In this document: piece after piece, positions 41,245 through 52,969 of the stretch
Layout of the letters: every line of letters begins with the position of its first letter
Numbering within the stretch: position 1 is the stretch's first letter
Notes under the pieces: generated by a model
The model's input: only the letters and a program-made list of their open reading frames with translations
Databases searched by the model: none
What the model was told of the DNA's origin: nothing
Source: DASYLJ01 sp964432595
Lineage (GTDB): Bacteria; Desulfobacterota; Binatia; DP-6
Direction of reading: 5' to 3'
Assembly: GCA_964432595.1 (NCBI GenBank)
Contig: CAYSOF010000004.1
Coordinates: forward strand, 310,001-374,000
Length of the DNA stretch: 64,000 nucleotides
Position numbers and translations under genes: made by a program

Positions 41245-41274
41245 TTGACCACCGGCGCGACCGCGCGGTACACG
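41245..41274 (+). promoter_or_regulatory. Possible promoter of dnaE
   Basis: TTGACC (41245-41250), 18 bases, then TACACG (41269-41274), about 47 bases before the dnaE ATG. The -10 is weak. A purine-rich GGAGAGGGGAGG stretch follows as a likely ribosome binding region. Confidence 0.3.
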
Positions 41275-41320
41275 TTCGCCTCACCGGACGAAGAAGGAGA
41301 GGGGAGGGGCGCAGAGGGCG

Positions 41321-44827
<3,507 letters not shown>

Positions 44828-44835
44828 GCGATCGC

Positions 44836-46104
44836 ATGCACAGTACCGCGCGCGTGCGGGAGCGAGCGGTGCTCGTGGCCGTCGACGCGCCGCGCGCCCT
44901 CATCCCGGTGCGCGACTCCCTCCTCGAGCTGCAACGGCTCGCGGCGACGGCCGGGATCGCCGTGGTCGGCGAGCTCGTGCAGCCGCTCCGTCGTGCGCAT
45001 CCCGCGACGTTCATCGGCAGCGGCAAGGTCGAGGAAACGAGGGCGCTCGTGGAGCAGACGTCGGCCGACGTCGTCATCTTCGACGACCCGCTCTCGCCCG
45101 CGCAGCAGCGCAATCTGGAGAAGGCGCTCGGCTGCAAGGTCGTCGACCGCAGCGCGCTCATCCTCGACATCTTCGCGCAGCGCGCCCGCAGCATCGAGGG
45201 CAAGATGCAGGTCGAGCTGGCGCAGCTGCAGTACCTGCAGCCGCGGCTGACGCGCGCGTGGACGCACTTGTCGCGCCAGCGCGGCGGCGGCGTCGGCACG
45301 CGCGGCCCCGGCGAAACGCAGCTCGAGGTCGACCGCCGCCGCGTGCGGGAGCGCATCGCGCAGCTCCGGAAGCGGCTCGCCGACACCGAGCGCACGCGCC
45401 GCCTCCACCACGACGAACGCACCGCCACCCCCGTGCCGACGGTCGCGCTGGTCGGCTACACGAACGCCGGCAAATCGACGCTGATGAACGCGCTCACGCG
45501 CGCCGGCGTCCTCGTGGAAGACAAGCTCTTCGCGACGCTCGACCCCACGGTCCGCCGTCTGCGGCTTCCGGAGGGGCTCACCGTGCTGCTCGCCGACACG
45601 GTCGGCTTCATCCACAAACTGCCGCACCAGCTGGTCGAGGCGTTCAAGAGCACCCTCGAGCAGGTGCGGACGGCGAACCTGCTCGTGCACGTCATCGACG
45701 CGTCGCACCCCACCTGGCCCGAGCAGCGGCGCATCACCGAACAGGTGCTCGAGGAGATCGACGCCGGCGACGTGCCCGTCGTCTACGCGCTCAACAAGAG
45801 CGACCTGCTGTCGCTCGGCGAGCTGCCGGCGGCGGCGCCGCCCGACGCGGTGCTCGTCTCGGGTCGGACCGGCGCGGGGATGGGCAATCTGCTGGCCCGG
45901 ATCGAGGAGCGGCTCGGCGTCGGCCTGTCGCGCGTGCGCTGCGTGCTGCCGTCGGACCGCGGCGACATCGTGGCGCTGCTCCGGCGGACCGGGCGGATCG
46001 TCGAGGAGTACTACCGCGACGGCCAGGTGACGGTGACGGCGCTCGTTCCCGAGAAGGTGGCGGGCCAGCTCCGCAAGGAGTTCCCGAGCACGGCGGCGGG
46101 ATAG
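44836..46104 (+). CDS. hflX: GTPase HflX
   Basis: A 422-residue ribosome-associated GTPase that splits stalled ribosomes in studied bacteria. The N-terminal domain ends in LSRQRGGGVGTRGPGETQLEVDRR, a glycine-rich family hallmark. The G domain has GYTNAGKSTLMN, LADTVGFI and NKSD. The ATG at 44836, nine bases after dnaE, is chosen although it lacks a clear ribosome binding site; a TTG at 44824 overlapping the dnaE stop is possible. Confidence 0.93.
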   Translation: MHSTARVRERAVLVAVDAPRALIPVRDSLLELQRLAATAGIAVVGELVQPLRRAHPATFIGSGKVEETRALVEQTSADVVIFDDPLSPAQQRNLEKALGCKVVDRSALILDIFAQRARSIEGKMQVELAQLQYLQPRLTRAWTHLSRQRGGGVGTRGPGETQLEVDRRRVRERIAQLRKRLADTERTRRLHHDERTATPVPTVALVGYTNAGKSTLMNALTRAGVLVEDKLFATLDPTVRRLRLPEGLTVLLADTVGFIHKLPHQLVEAFKSTLEQVRTANLLVHVIDASHPTWPEQRRITEQVLEEIDAGDVPVVYALNKSDLLSLGELPAAAPPDAVLVSGRTGAGMGNLLARIEERLGVGLSRVRCVLPSDRGDIVALLRRTGRIVEEYYRDGQVTVTALVPEKVAGQLRKEFPSTAAG

Positions 46105-46113
46105 GGCAGGGCG

Positions 46114-46674
46114 GTGCTGAACGTCCCCAATTTCCTGACGCTCCTCCGTCTGATCGCGATCCCCATCTTTCTGATCCTGCTCGTCGACTTCCGCTACGCC
46201 GAGGCCCTGGCCGTCTTCGTGGCCGCCGGCGTGACGGACTCGCTCGACGGCGCCATCGCGCGCCTGACGCACACGAAGACGACGCTGGGCGCGTACCTCG
46301 ATCCGGCGGCCGACAAGCTGCTGCTGATGTCGGCCTTCCTCACGCTCGGCATCATGGGCGACGTGCCGCGGTGGGTGGTCGTGATCGTCCTCACCCGCGA
46401 CGTCATCCTCGTCCTCGGCTACTTCCTGCTGTTCACCATGACCTCGAGCGCCATGGAGGTGCGGCCGAGCCCGGTCGGCAAGTTCAGCACGTTCCTCCAG
46501 CTCTCGTCGGTGACGACGGTGCTCGTGGCGCAGGTATGGGCCGGGCTCGTCCCGCCGGTGCTCCAGGAGGTGCTCTTCTATTTCACCGGGGCCGTGACGG
46601 CGACGGCCGGCTTGCAGTACATGTATCGTGGCCTGGTGTGGCTGCAGGGACATGGGGGTCCGCAGCCCGGCTGA
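46114..46674 (+). CDS. CDP-alcohol phosphatidyltransferase (PgsA-like)
   Basis: A 186-residue membrane protein with about five hydrophobic helices. The CDP-alcohol motif D-x2-DG-x2-AR-x8-G-x3-D-x3-D is complete in TDSLDGAIARLTHTKTTLGA and the following YLDPAADK. The N-terminus NVPNFLTLLRLIAIP is typical of CDP-diacylglycerol-glycerol-3-phosphate phosphatidyltransferase, but cardiolipin-synthase-like or other head-group activities are possible. The GTG start lies nine bases after hflX. Confidence 0.85.
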   Translation: MLNVPNFLTLLRLIAIPIFLILLVDFRYAEALAVFVAAGVTDSLDGAIARLTHTKTTLGAYLDPAADKLLLMSAFLTLGIMGDVPRWVVVIVLTRDVILVLGYFLLFTMTSSAMEVRPSPVGKFSTFLQLSSVTTVLVAQVWAGLVPPVLQEVLFYFTGAVTATAGLQYMYRGLVWLQGHGGPQPG

Positions 46675-46684
46675 AGGAGTGCCG

Positions 46685-47494
46685 ATGATCCCGATGCGAC
46701 GACTGGCGATCCCGCTGCTGCTCCTGCTTGCATGCGTGGCGACTGCCGGTGCCGCGGAGACCGCCCGCGAGATCCTCGACCGACGGAAGGCGCTCGACGA
46801 CGGCCCGCGCCACTGGACCGACCGCCAGGAGCGCATGAAGCTCACGATCATCGACCGCCGCGGCGGGGAGCGAGTGCGCGACCTGACGGTCTACGAACGC
46901 CGCGAGCCCGGCGACGAAAAGAAGAGCATCCTGTTCTTCCAGGCGCCGGCAGAGGTGAAGGGGACCGGATTCCTCGCCTTCACGCACAAGGGCAAGCCGG
47001 CCGACCAGTGGCTCTACCTGCCCGCGCTGAAGCGCATCCGGCAGATCACGCCGCAGGCGCGCACCGAGAGCTTCGTCGGCACCGACTTGAGCTATCAGGA
47101 TCTCGACATCGTGCAGGAGATGCCCAGCTGGACGGAGGCGGATGCCAAGTCGTCGCTGCGCGGGCAGGAGACCGTCGACGGGGTTGCCTGCCACGTGATC
47201 GAGCTGGTGCCGCAGCGCGAGGACATCGGCTACGAGAAGATCGTCCTCTGGCTCGGCGTCGACGACCTCATGTCGCGCCGGCTCGAGTTCTACGATGGCG
47301 AAACGGAGCCGGCGAAGCGTCTCACCCAGACGGCCATCAAGGTCGTCGACGGGATTCCCGTCGCGCACCACATCGACGTCGAGGCGCCGCCGAAAGGCAC
47401 GAAGACGACCATCGACAGCAGCGACGTGCGCTTCAACCAGCAGCTCGAGCCGGACCTGTTCTCGCAGCGGGCTCTCGAGCGGGGCGAACGTTGA
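46685..47494 (+). CDS. LolA-like outer-membrane lipoprotein-sorting protein
   Basis: A 269-residue exported protein with a signal peptide ending near GAAE. AREILDRRKALDDGPRHWT, the EKKSILFFQAPAEVKGTGFLAF block and YLPALKRIRQI mark the LolA_like (PF17131-type) family, often annotated as outer-membrane lipoprotein-sorting protein and usually linked to RND-type exporters, though none is adjacent. AAGGAG at 46674-46679 supports the ATG at 46685. It overlaps the preceding stop by one base of the ribosome binding site, so it is in the dnaE operon. Confidence 0.8.
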   Translation: MIPMRRLAIPLLLLLACVATAGAAETAREILDRRKALDDGPRHWTDRQERMKLTIIDRRGGERVRDLTVYERREPGDEKKSILFFQAPAEVKGTGFLAFTHKGKPADQWLYLPALKRIRQITPQARTESFVGTDLSYQDLDIVQEMPSWTEADAKSSLRGQETVDGVACHVIELVPQREDIGYEKIVLWLGVDDLMSRRLEFYDGETEPAKRLTQTAIKVVDGIPVAHHIDVEAPPKGTKTTIDSSDVRFNQQLEPDLFSQRALERGER

Positions 47495-47509
47495 CCGCCG
47501 CCTGACGCG

Positions 47510-48274
47510 ATGCCGCTCGACCGCTCGCAGCTCGAATCGATCGCGCGTCGTGCCGGCGAGATCGCGCTCGGCCACTTCCGCCGGGTGACCGTCGAGCGCA
47601 AGGCCGACCGGACGCTGGTGACCCGCGCCGACCGCGAGGTCGAGGCGTTTCTCGAGACGGAGCTGGCGCGCGCCTGTCCCGATGCGGGAATGCTCGGCGA
47701 GGAGGGCGCGGCCCGTCCCGCGACGGGCAGCGAGCGGTTCGTGATCGACCCGATCGACGGCACGTCGTCGTTCGTGGCCGGGCTGCCGACGTGGTGCGTG
47801 TCGATCGGCCTCTTGCGCGACGGTGTGCCGGCGGCGGGCGTGGTGCACGTGCCGTGCAGCGGCGAGATGTACGGTGCCGACGACGACGGCGCCTGGTGGA
47901 ACGGTGAGACGCTGGCGGTGCTGGCCGACACGTCGGGTCCCGGCGATCCGTTCATGCTCGCGCACTCCGCGGTCCATCGCCGCTACGAGGTCACCTGGCC
48001 CGGGAAGCTGCGATCCCTCGGCTCGACCGCGTACCACGCCGTGCTCGTGGCGCGGGGCGTGGCGCGCGCGGCGCTTCTCGGGCACGCGCACCTCTGGGAC
48101 CTTGCGGGGGCGGCGGCACTGCTGGCCCACGTGGGCGCACGGCTCGAGTACCTCGACGGCACGGACGTCGTGCTCGGGGCGCTCGCCGACGGGCGTCGCG
48201 CGCCGGCGCCGATCCTGACCGGCACGGCGACCGCGATCCGCGAGCTGCGCACGCATCTCCGGCTCCGCGCCTGA
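47510..48274 (+). CDS. Inositol-monophosphatase-family phosphatase
   Basis: A 254-residue magnesium-dependent sugar-phosphatase-type enzyme. The metal residues are in MLGEEGA, VIDPIDGTSSFVAG and LWDLAGAAALLAHVGA, which is the complete set. Candidate substrates include inositol-1-phosphate, histidinol phosphate and 3'-phosphoadenosine 5'-phosphate; sequence alone does not decide. The stop overlaps the next permease gene (TGATG). Confidence 0.85.
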   Translation: MPLDRSQLESIARRAGEIALGHFRRVTVERKADRTLVTRADREVEAFLETELARACPDAGMLGEEGAARPATGSERFVIDPIDGTSSFVAGLPTWCVSIGLLRDGVPAAGVVHVPCSGEMYGADDDGAWWNGETLAVLADTSGPGDPFMLAHSAVHRRYEVTWPGKLRSLGSTAYHAVLVARGVARAALLGHAHLWDLAGAAALLAHVGARLEYLDGTDVVLGALADGRRAPAPILTGTATAIRELRTHLRLRA

Positions 48275-49194
48275 TGCTCCGCTTCCTCGCGGGGCGCGTC
48301 CTCCGTGCGCTCCTGACGCTCCTCGGGACGACGCTGATCCTGTTCGTCCTGATGCGCGTCGTGCCGGCGGACCCGGCGGTGTCGATCGCCGGGCCCAAGG
48401 CGAATCCCGCGACGCTGGCCGCCATCCGCACGGATCTCGGCCTCGACGACCCCATCCTGGTGCAGTACGGCCGCTACCTCGCCCAGCTCGCGCGCGGCGA
48501 TCTCGGGGTGTCCTACGTGACCGGCCGGCGCGTCTGGCACGTCATCCGCGAGCGCCTGCCGGCGACGGCCACGCTGGCGCTCGTGAGCCTGGCCATCGGC
48601 TTCGGCCTGGGCATCGCGATGGGCCTCGTCACCGCGGCGCGCCAGGGCTCCCTCACCGACGTCCTGGTGCTGCTGGCGACGCTCGTCGGTCTGTCGCTGC
48701 CGACGTTCTGGATCGGGAATCTGCTCGTGTACCTGTTCGGCTACCGCCTGCAGCTGCTGCCGATCGGTGGCTATGGGACGCTCGCGCACCTCGTCCTGCC
48801 CGCGGCGACGCTCGCACTCTATCGCATGTTCTTCTACGCCCGCTTCGTGCACGCCGGTGTCGGCGGCACGCTCGGCGCCGACTACGTACGCACGGCACGG
48901 GCGAAGGGCGCGGGCGAGGGCAGGGTGCTGGTCCGACACGCGATGCCGAACGCGCTGATCCCCGTCGTGACGCTGCTCGGCCTCGACGTCGCGGAGCTGA
49001 TGAGCGGCGTGGTGCTCACCGAGACGGTCTTCAACTGGCCGGGGCTCGGCCGGCTGGCGGTCCAGTCGGTGTTCATGCTCGACCTGCCGGTCATGGCCGG
49101 CACCGTGCTGTTCTCGGCGGTGCTCGTGCTGGGCTGCAACCTCGTGGTCGACGTCCTCTACGGGTTCCTCGACCCGCGGGTGCAGCGTGCCTAG
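48274..49194 (+). CDS. Peptide/nickel-type ABC transporter permease (DppB-like)
   Basis: A 306-residue inner-membrane permease with six hydrophobic segments. LRFLAGRVLRALLTLLGTTLILF is the typical N-terminus, DDPILVQYGRYLAQLARGDLGVSY the first conserved loop, and DYVRTARAKGAGEGRVLVRHAMPNALIPV the EAA-like coupling loop that touches the ATPase. It pairs with the following permease and binding protein. No ATPase genes follow, so the subunits must be supplied from elsewhere. Confidence 0.9.
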   Translation: MLRFLAGRVLRALLTLLGTTLILFVLMRVVPADPAVSIAGPKANPATLAAIRTDLGLDDPILVQYGRYLAQLARGDLGVSYVTGRRVWHVIRERLPATATLALVSLAIGFGLGIAMGLVTAARQGSLTDVLVLLATLVGLSLPTFWIGNLLVYLFGYRLQLLPIGGYGTLAHLVLPAATLALYRMFFYARFVHAGVGGTLGADYVRTARAKGAGEGRVLVRHAMPNALIPVVTLLGLDVAELMSGVVLTETVFNWPGLGRLAVQSVFMLDLPVMAGTVLFSAVLVLGCNLVVDVLYGFLDPRVQRA

Positions 49195-49996
49195 CGCGCT
49201 GATCCGCGCCGGCGCGCTGATCGTCGTGCTGCTCGCGATCGTGGCGGTCGCGGCGCCGTGGCTCACGCGGTGGAGCCCGACCGCCATCGTCGTCGAGCAC
49301 TATCGCGGGCCGGAGCCGCCGAGCCGCCTGCACCCGCTGGGGACGGACACGCTCGGGCGCGACGTGTGGTCGCGCCTCGCGTTCGGCGCGCGGACGTCGC
49401 TGACGGTGGCCGTGGCGGCCATGGCGATCAGCCTGCTCCTCGGCGTCGCCGTCGGGCTCGTCGCGGGCTGGTTCGGCGGCTGGGTCGACGCGCTGCTGAT
49501 GTGGCTCGTCGACCTGGTGCTCACCATGCCCGCGTTGCTGCTGCTGATCGTGCTGGCGACGGTGCTGCCGCCGTCGCTGCTGACGATTCCGCTCGTGATC
49601 GGCCTCGTCGGCTGGACGACGTTCGCCCGCACCGTGCGCGGCGAGGTGTTGTCGTTGCGCGAGCGCGACGACGTGGCGGCGGCCCGCGCGCTGGGCGCGG
49701 GCCACCCGCGCATCATCCTGCGGCATCTGCTGCCCGGCGTCCTGCCCGGCGTCGTCGCGCTCGCGGCGCTCGGCATGTCGCAGGCGATCGCGATCGACGC
49801 GGGGCTCAGCTATCTCGGGCTCGGCGCGCCGCTGCCGGCGCCGTCGTGGGGGCGCATGATCAGCGAGGTGCAGACGTACTTCGCGGTGGCGCCGTGGCTC
49901 GTGGTGCTGCCGGGCGTGGCGATCGCGCTCGGCGTCGTCGGCTTCAATCTGCTCGGGACCGGACTCGTCGCGCGGCTCGGGAATCGGCCGCGATGA
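49187..49996 (+). CDS. Peptide/nickel-type ABC transporter permease (DppC-like)
   Basis: A 269-residue permease. HPLGTDTLGRDVWSRLAFGARTSL is the DppC/OppC hallmark, and the coupling loop reads ERDDVAAARALGAGHPRIILRHLLPG. The GTG at 49187 overlaps the DppB-like gene by eight bases, and the stop overlaps the binding-protein gene by four (ATGA). About six membrane helices are visible. Confidence 0.9.
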   Translation: MPSALIRAGALIVVLLAIVAVAAPWLTRWSPTAIVVEHYRGPEPPSRLHPLGTDTLGRDVWSRLAFGARTSLTVAVAAMAISLLLGVAVGLVAGWFGGWVDALLMWLVDLVLTMPALLLLIVLATVLPPSLLTIPLVIGLVGWTTFARTVRGEVLSLRERDDVAAARALGAGHPRIILRHLLPGVLPGVVALAALGMSQAIAIDAGLSYLGLGAPLPAPSWGRMISEVQTYFAVAPWLVVLPGVAIALGVVGFNLLGTGLVARLGNRPR

Positions 49997-51582
49997 GGTG
50001 GGTCTGCCTGGCGCTGGCGGTCCTCGTCGCGTGCGCGTTGCCGCTCGATCCGCCGCCCGAGGGCCCGCCGGACGGCGGTGAGCCGCGCCCCGGCGGCGTG
50101 CTTCGACTGGCGGCGGCGGCGGACGTCCACACGCTCGATCCGGCGCTCGGCTACGACGAGGTGTCGTGGCTGTTCGAGCAGATGCAGTTCGACACGCTGG
50201 TCGACTACGACGACGGCACCCGCATCGTCCCGGAGCTCGCCGAGTCGTGGACGACGAGCGACGACGGGCTGCGCTGGGAGTTCCGCATCCGCCGCGACGT
50301 CCGCTTCAGCTCGGGGCGTCCGATGACGGCGGCCGACCTCGCGTACTCGCTACAGCGGATACTGACGCCGTCGGTGCACTCGCTGGGGGCGGAGTTCTTC
50401 CAGAACATCGCGGGCGCGGCGGAGTTCGCGGCGGGCACGTCGCCGTCGGTGCGCGGGCTGGAGGCGCCGTCGGGCGACCGGCTCGTCGTCACGCTCGTCA
50501 CGCCCGATCCGTTGTTCCTGCACAAGCTGACGATGCCGTTCGCGTCGGCCGTGGATCGCGAGGCGGCCGAGCGGGCGGGGCAGGGCGGCTTCGCCCGCGC
50601 ACCGGTCGGCACGGGCGCCTTCAAGCTGGCGGAGTGGATGCAGGGGCGGCGGATGCGGCTCGAGCGCAATCCCCATTACTGGCGTCCGGGGCTGCCCTAT
50701 CTCGATGGCGTCGAGCTGACCATCGGCGTGAGCGACCAGCTCGCATGGTTCCAGTACCAGCGCGGCGCGCTCGACGTGACGGCGATCCCGTCGGCCGAGT
50801 TCACGCGCGTCGCCACCGACCCACGCTACGCGCCGCTCGTCGTACGGCGCACGACGATCCGCACGCAGTATGTCGCCTTCAACTGCGCCCTGCCGCCGTT
50901 CGATCGGCCGGACGTGCGTCGCGCGCTGGCGCTCGCGATCGACCGCGAGCGGTTGGTCGAGCTGATCGACGGCCGCGGCACCGTCGCGCGCGGCATCGTC
51001 CCGCCGGCGATGGAGGGGTTCGCCGGCGACGTCGTCCCGATGCCGTACGACCCGGCGGCGGCGCGGCGCGGGCTGGAGGCGGCGGGGTTGGGACACGGCA
51101 TCGCGACCACGCTGTGGACGCAGCGGGACGACGGCCCGCTGCGGCTCGCGCAATCGATGCAGCAGGACCTGGAGGCCGTCGGCGTCGACGTGACGCTCAA
51201 GCCGGTGGACTTTCCCGCGCTGATCGAGGCGGTGCGGAATCCGGGGCAGGTCCCGATGTTTCTGCTCGGCTGGGAGGCGGACCTCCCGGACCCGTCGAAC
51301 TTCCTGAGCGTCCTGCTGCACAGCCGCGCACGCGGGACGAACAACAACGCGTTCTACTCGAACCTGGCGGTGGACGCGCTGCTGGACGCCGCCGAGCCGG
51401 TGACCGATCCGTCGCGCCGGCTCGCGATGTACCGTGAGGCCGAGGCGATGATTCTGAACGAGGCGCCGTGGCTGCCGCTGTTCCACCCCGTCACGGTGGT
51501 GGTGCGGCATCCGCGGCTGCGCGGATATCGCGTGCACCCGGTGCGGCCGCCGCGCTTCGAGACGGCGTGGGTGGCGTGGTAG
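49993..51582 (+). CDS. ABC transporter substrate-binding lipoprotein (family 5)
   Basis: A 529-residue binding protein of the DppA/OppA family. A short signal with the lipobox LVAC (Cys at about residue 14) predicts a lipoprotein. RPGGVLRLAAAADVHTLDPALGYDEVSW, LAESWTTSDDGLRWEFRIRRDVRFSSGRPMTAADLAYSLQRI and RNPHYWRPGLPYLDGVEL are the usual blocks, shown here in pieces. Ligand unknown: peptides, nickel complexes or opines are possible. The order permease-permease-binding protein is less common than binding protein first. Confidence 0.88.
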   Translation: MRWVCLALAVLVACALPLDPPPEGPPDGGEPRPGGVLRLAAAADVHTLDPALGYDEVSWLFEQMQFDTLVDYDDGTRIVPELAESWTTSDDGLRWEFRIRRDVRFSSGRPMTAADLAYSLQRILTPSVHSLGAEFFQNIAGAAEFAAGTSPSVRGLEAPSGDRLVVTLVTPDPLFLHKLTMPFASAVDREAAERAGQGGFARAPVGTGAFKLAEWMQGRRMRLERNPHYWRPGLPYLDGVELTIGVSDQLAWFQYQRGALDVTAIPSAEFTRVATDPRYAPLVVRRTTIRTQYVAFNCALPPFDRPDVRRALALAIDRERLVELIDGRGTVARGIVPPAMEGFAGDVVPMPYDPAAARRGLEAAGLGHGIATTLWTQRDDGPLRLAQSMQQDLEAVGVDVTLKPVDFPALIEAVRNPGQVPMFLLGWEADLPDPSNFLSVLLHSRARGTNNNAFYSNLAVDALLDAAEPVTDPSRRLAMYREAEAMILNEAPWLPLFHPVTVVVRHPRLRGYRVHPVRPPRFETAWVAW

Positions 51583-51647
51583 CACCCGGCTGCGCGCCGG
51601 GAGCTACACGCACAACCAATACGCCATGCCGTACGGCTAGAAACTAG

Positions 51648-51676
51648 TTGACGTGCGATTCAAGTCGCGCTAGGTG
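51648..51676 (+). promoter_or_regulatory. Possible promoter of the small secreted gene
   Basis: TTGACG (51648-51653), 17 bases, then TAGGTG (51671-51676), a poor -10. It stands 20 bases before the ATG at 51697. Confidence 0.25.
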
Positions 51677-51696
51677 ACGCGCCCAGGAGGTGCGCC

Positions 51697-52138
51697 ATGC
51701 GCTACGCGACTCGCCTGCTGCTTGGGCTCGTGTTGTTCGCAGGAGTGACTCCGGGGCTCGCAGACGGCGCCATCTACTGCGGGCGGATCATCGGCAACCC
51801 GGTGTATGGCCCGCTCGCCCGGTGCTGGATGACACAAGGCTTCTCGGGCGGAGGTCTCGTCATCGCGTTGCTGTCGCCCCTCAAACTGTAGCTGGTCGTC
51901 GCAGCATTTCATCGCGCAGACCGGAGCCGGCTGGGGGCTGCACCTGGGCAGCCATCACGGCTCGCCCTGGGGCAACGGGGCCCCGTTCGGCAACTTGTCG
52001 TGGGGCGAGCAACGGTCTGGCGGGTCCATCCGCTGGGGCACTCGCTCCGCGGTCACGGGCACGTTCTCCCCGGAGACCAACTGGATGACCGACCTCGGCC
52101 CGATCGCTCCCGGAACCTGCGGCGCGAACCCCTGGTAG
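51697..52138 (+). pseudogene. Small secreted protein gene, frameshifted
   Basis: A strong AGGAGG (51685-51690) precedes an ATG and a clear signal peptide (RYATRLLLGLVLFAGVTPGLADG). The frame ends at a TAG at 51889-51891 after 64 residues. From about 51881 the next frame continues as protein-like sequence (SNCSWSSQHFIAQTG, HLGSHHGSPWGNGAPFG, ending GPIAPGTCGANPW) to a TAG at 52136-52138. Dropping one C from the CCCC run at 51877-51880 joins both into a single reading frame of about 146 residues. It is either a recent pseudogene or a base-calling error. The mature part is rich in Gly, Trp and Ser with paired cysteines. I do not recognise the family. Confidence 0.6.
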
Positions 52139-52150
52139 GGGTCCGCGGTG

Positions 52151-52173
52151 GGCGGGCGGGACGTCCGCCCGCC
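52151..52173 (+). terminator. GC-rich hairpin, probable terminator
   Basis: Perfect 9-bp stem GGCGGGCGG / CCGCCCGCC with a five-base loop, starting 12 bases after the stop of the small secreted gene. A TTTT run lies ten bases further on (52183-52186), so it is only partly like an intrinsic terminator. Confidence 0.5.
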
Positions 52174-52365
52174 GTGATGCTGCTTTTCCGTCTGCGTCGC
52201 GATCATCAGTCGCCCCGACGCATGGGCCGTTCTGCACCATCGTCGCGCTCAGGCGATAGCATCGAAGCACCCGTCGCGATGCGGCGGCAGAAGGACAGAC
52301 GTCGACATCATCGCGACCGTCGACGGACGGCGACCGCAGCGCACCCCCCGGTCTGTGTGACCGCC

Positions 52366-52373
52366 GGAAGACG
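52366..52373. repeat. Target-site duplication, left copy
   Basis: GGAAGACG directly abuts the left terminal inverted repeat and is repeated at 54827-54834 next to the right one. Eight bases suits IS1-like insertions. Confidence 0.85.
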
Positions 52374-52390
52374 GGTAGTGACTCATTTTG
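52374..52390 (+). repeat. Left terminal inverted repeat
   Basis: GGTAGTGACTCATTTTG, exact complement of 54810-54826. Its inner end runs into a second small dyad, CATTTT-G-AAAATG (52384-52396), absent at the right end. Confidence 0.88.
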
Positions 52391-52415
52391 AAAATGCCCC
52401 CGACTTCCGCCCCCT

Positions 52416-52430
52416 AGAGCGCTCTGGCAT
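52416..52430. promoter_or_regulatory. Palindromic operator, site A
   Basis: AGAGCGCTCTGGCAT, identical over 15 bases to the right part of the 20-bp palindrome at 52940-52959; the left arm has diverged. It ends nine bases before the ATG of the 76-residue protein, where a bound protein would block expression. Confidence 0.55.
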
Positions 52431-52439
52431 GATCGAACC

Positions 52440-52670
52440 ATGCCAAAGACCCCAACGCGGAAGCGATCCCGCGACGTCAATCAGATCGCCCGAGCGGTGA
52501 TCGACCGCATCACGGAGATTGCCGAGGAGAACCCCGGCAAGAACCCCGCCGCCGTCGCCCTGGGCCGCAAGGGCGGGCTGAAGGGCGGTAGGGCGCGGAT
52601 GGACAGCCTGACGCCCGAGCAGCGGAAGAAACTCGCCGAGAAAGCCGCCAAAGCCCGCTGGGGAAAGTAG
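52440..52670 (+). CDS. Small basic passenger protein (GGLKGG/AAKARW family)
   Basis: A 76-residue Lys/Arg-rich protein. It has a short helical N-terminus (VNQIARAVIDRITEIAE), then KNPAAVALGRKGGLKGGRARMDSL and a C-terminal helix ending KLAEKAAKARWGK. I know this as a widespread uncharacterised family with the GGxKGGxAR core, looking like a small nucleic-acid-binding protein. It is the first gene of the insertion element and directly follows operator site A. It could be the regulator that binds the three palindromes, but nothing proves that. No clear ribosome binding site. Confidence 0.7.
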   Translation: MPKTPTRKRSRDVNQIARAVIDRITEIAEENPGKNPAAVALGRKGGLKGGRARMDSLTPEQRKKLAEKAAKARWGK

Positions 52671-52680
52671 GAGGGACGCC

Positions 52681-52902
52681 ATGGAGCTAACGCACGAAGA
52701 GGAGTTGCAGGCTTATACGGACGCCCTTGGCGGCCTTGCGATTGCGCTGGGATTTCAGGTCGACCCCATGCGGCTCATGGTCGACCTGAAGGCGCTCGCG
52801 AACGAGGCCAACCGACGCGGCAACGGGCCATCGGCGGCGCTCTTGGACGTCATGGCCGAGGCTGTCCAGCACGTCCATCTCCGGGAGCGCCCTAAACACT
52901 GA
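52681..52902 (+). CDS. Small acidic passenger protein, unknown
   Basis: A 73-residue protein starting 10 bases after the basic protein, with a good AGGAGGG ribosome binding site (52669-52675). It looks wholly helical (LTHEEELQAYTDALGGLAIAL, MRLMVDLKALANEANRR, AALLDVMAEAVQHVHLRE) and mildly acidic in its first half. No motif or family recognised. Co-transcription with the basic protein suggests that the two work together or bind one another. Confidence 0.65.
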   Translation: MELTHEEELQAYTDALGGLAIALGFQVDPMRLMVDLKALANEANRRGNGPSAALLDVMAEAVQHVHLRERPKH

Positions 52903-52933
52903 GTTTACCGGCCACCTTCGCATATCATCCCCC

Positions 52934-52964
52934 TTGACGATGCCAGAGCGCTCTGGCATACATT
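52934..52964 (+). promoter_or_regulatory. Transposase promoter enclosing operator
   Basis: TTGACG (52934-52939) and TACATT (52959-52964) are separated by 19 bases filled almost exactly by the palindrome. The transposase ATG is six bases beyond, so the transcript would be essentially leaderless. A protein on the palindrome would sit between the -35 and -10 elements. Confidence 0.45.
52940..52959. promoter_or_regulatory. Palindromic operator, site B
   Basis: ATGCCAGAGCGCTCTGGCAT, a perfect 20-bp palindrome and the best copy of the three, placed between the candidate promoter boxes of the transposase gene. Confidence 0.7.
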
Positions 52965-52969
52965 CCGTC

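Noticed and set aside
52934..52964. MerR-type promoter, because the palindrome fills a 19-base spacer
   Set aside because: No MerR-like protein is in the element, and the other two palindrome copies do not lie in such a spacer. A plain repressor site is simpler.
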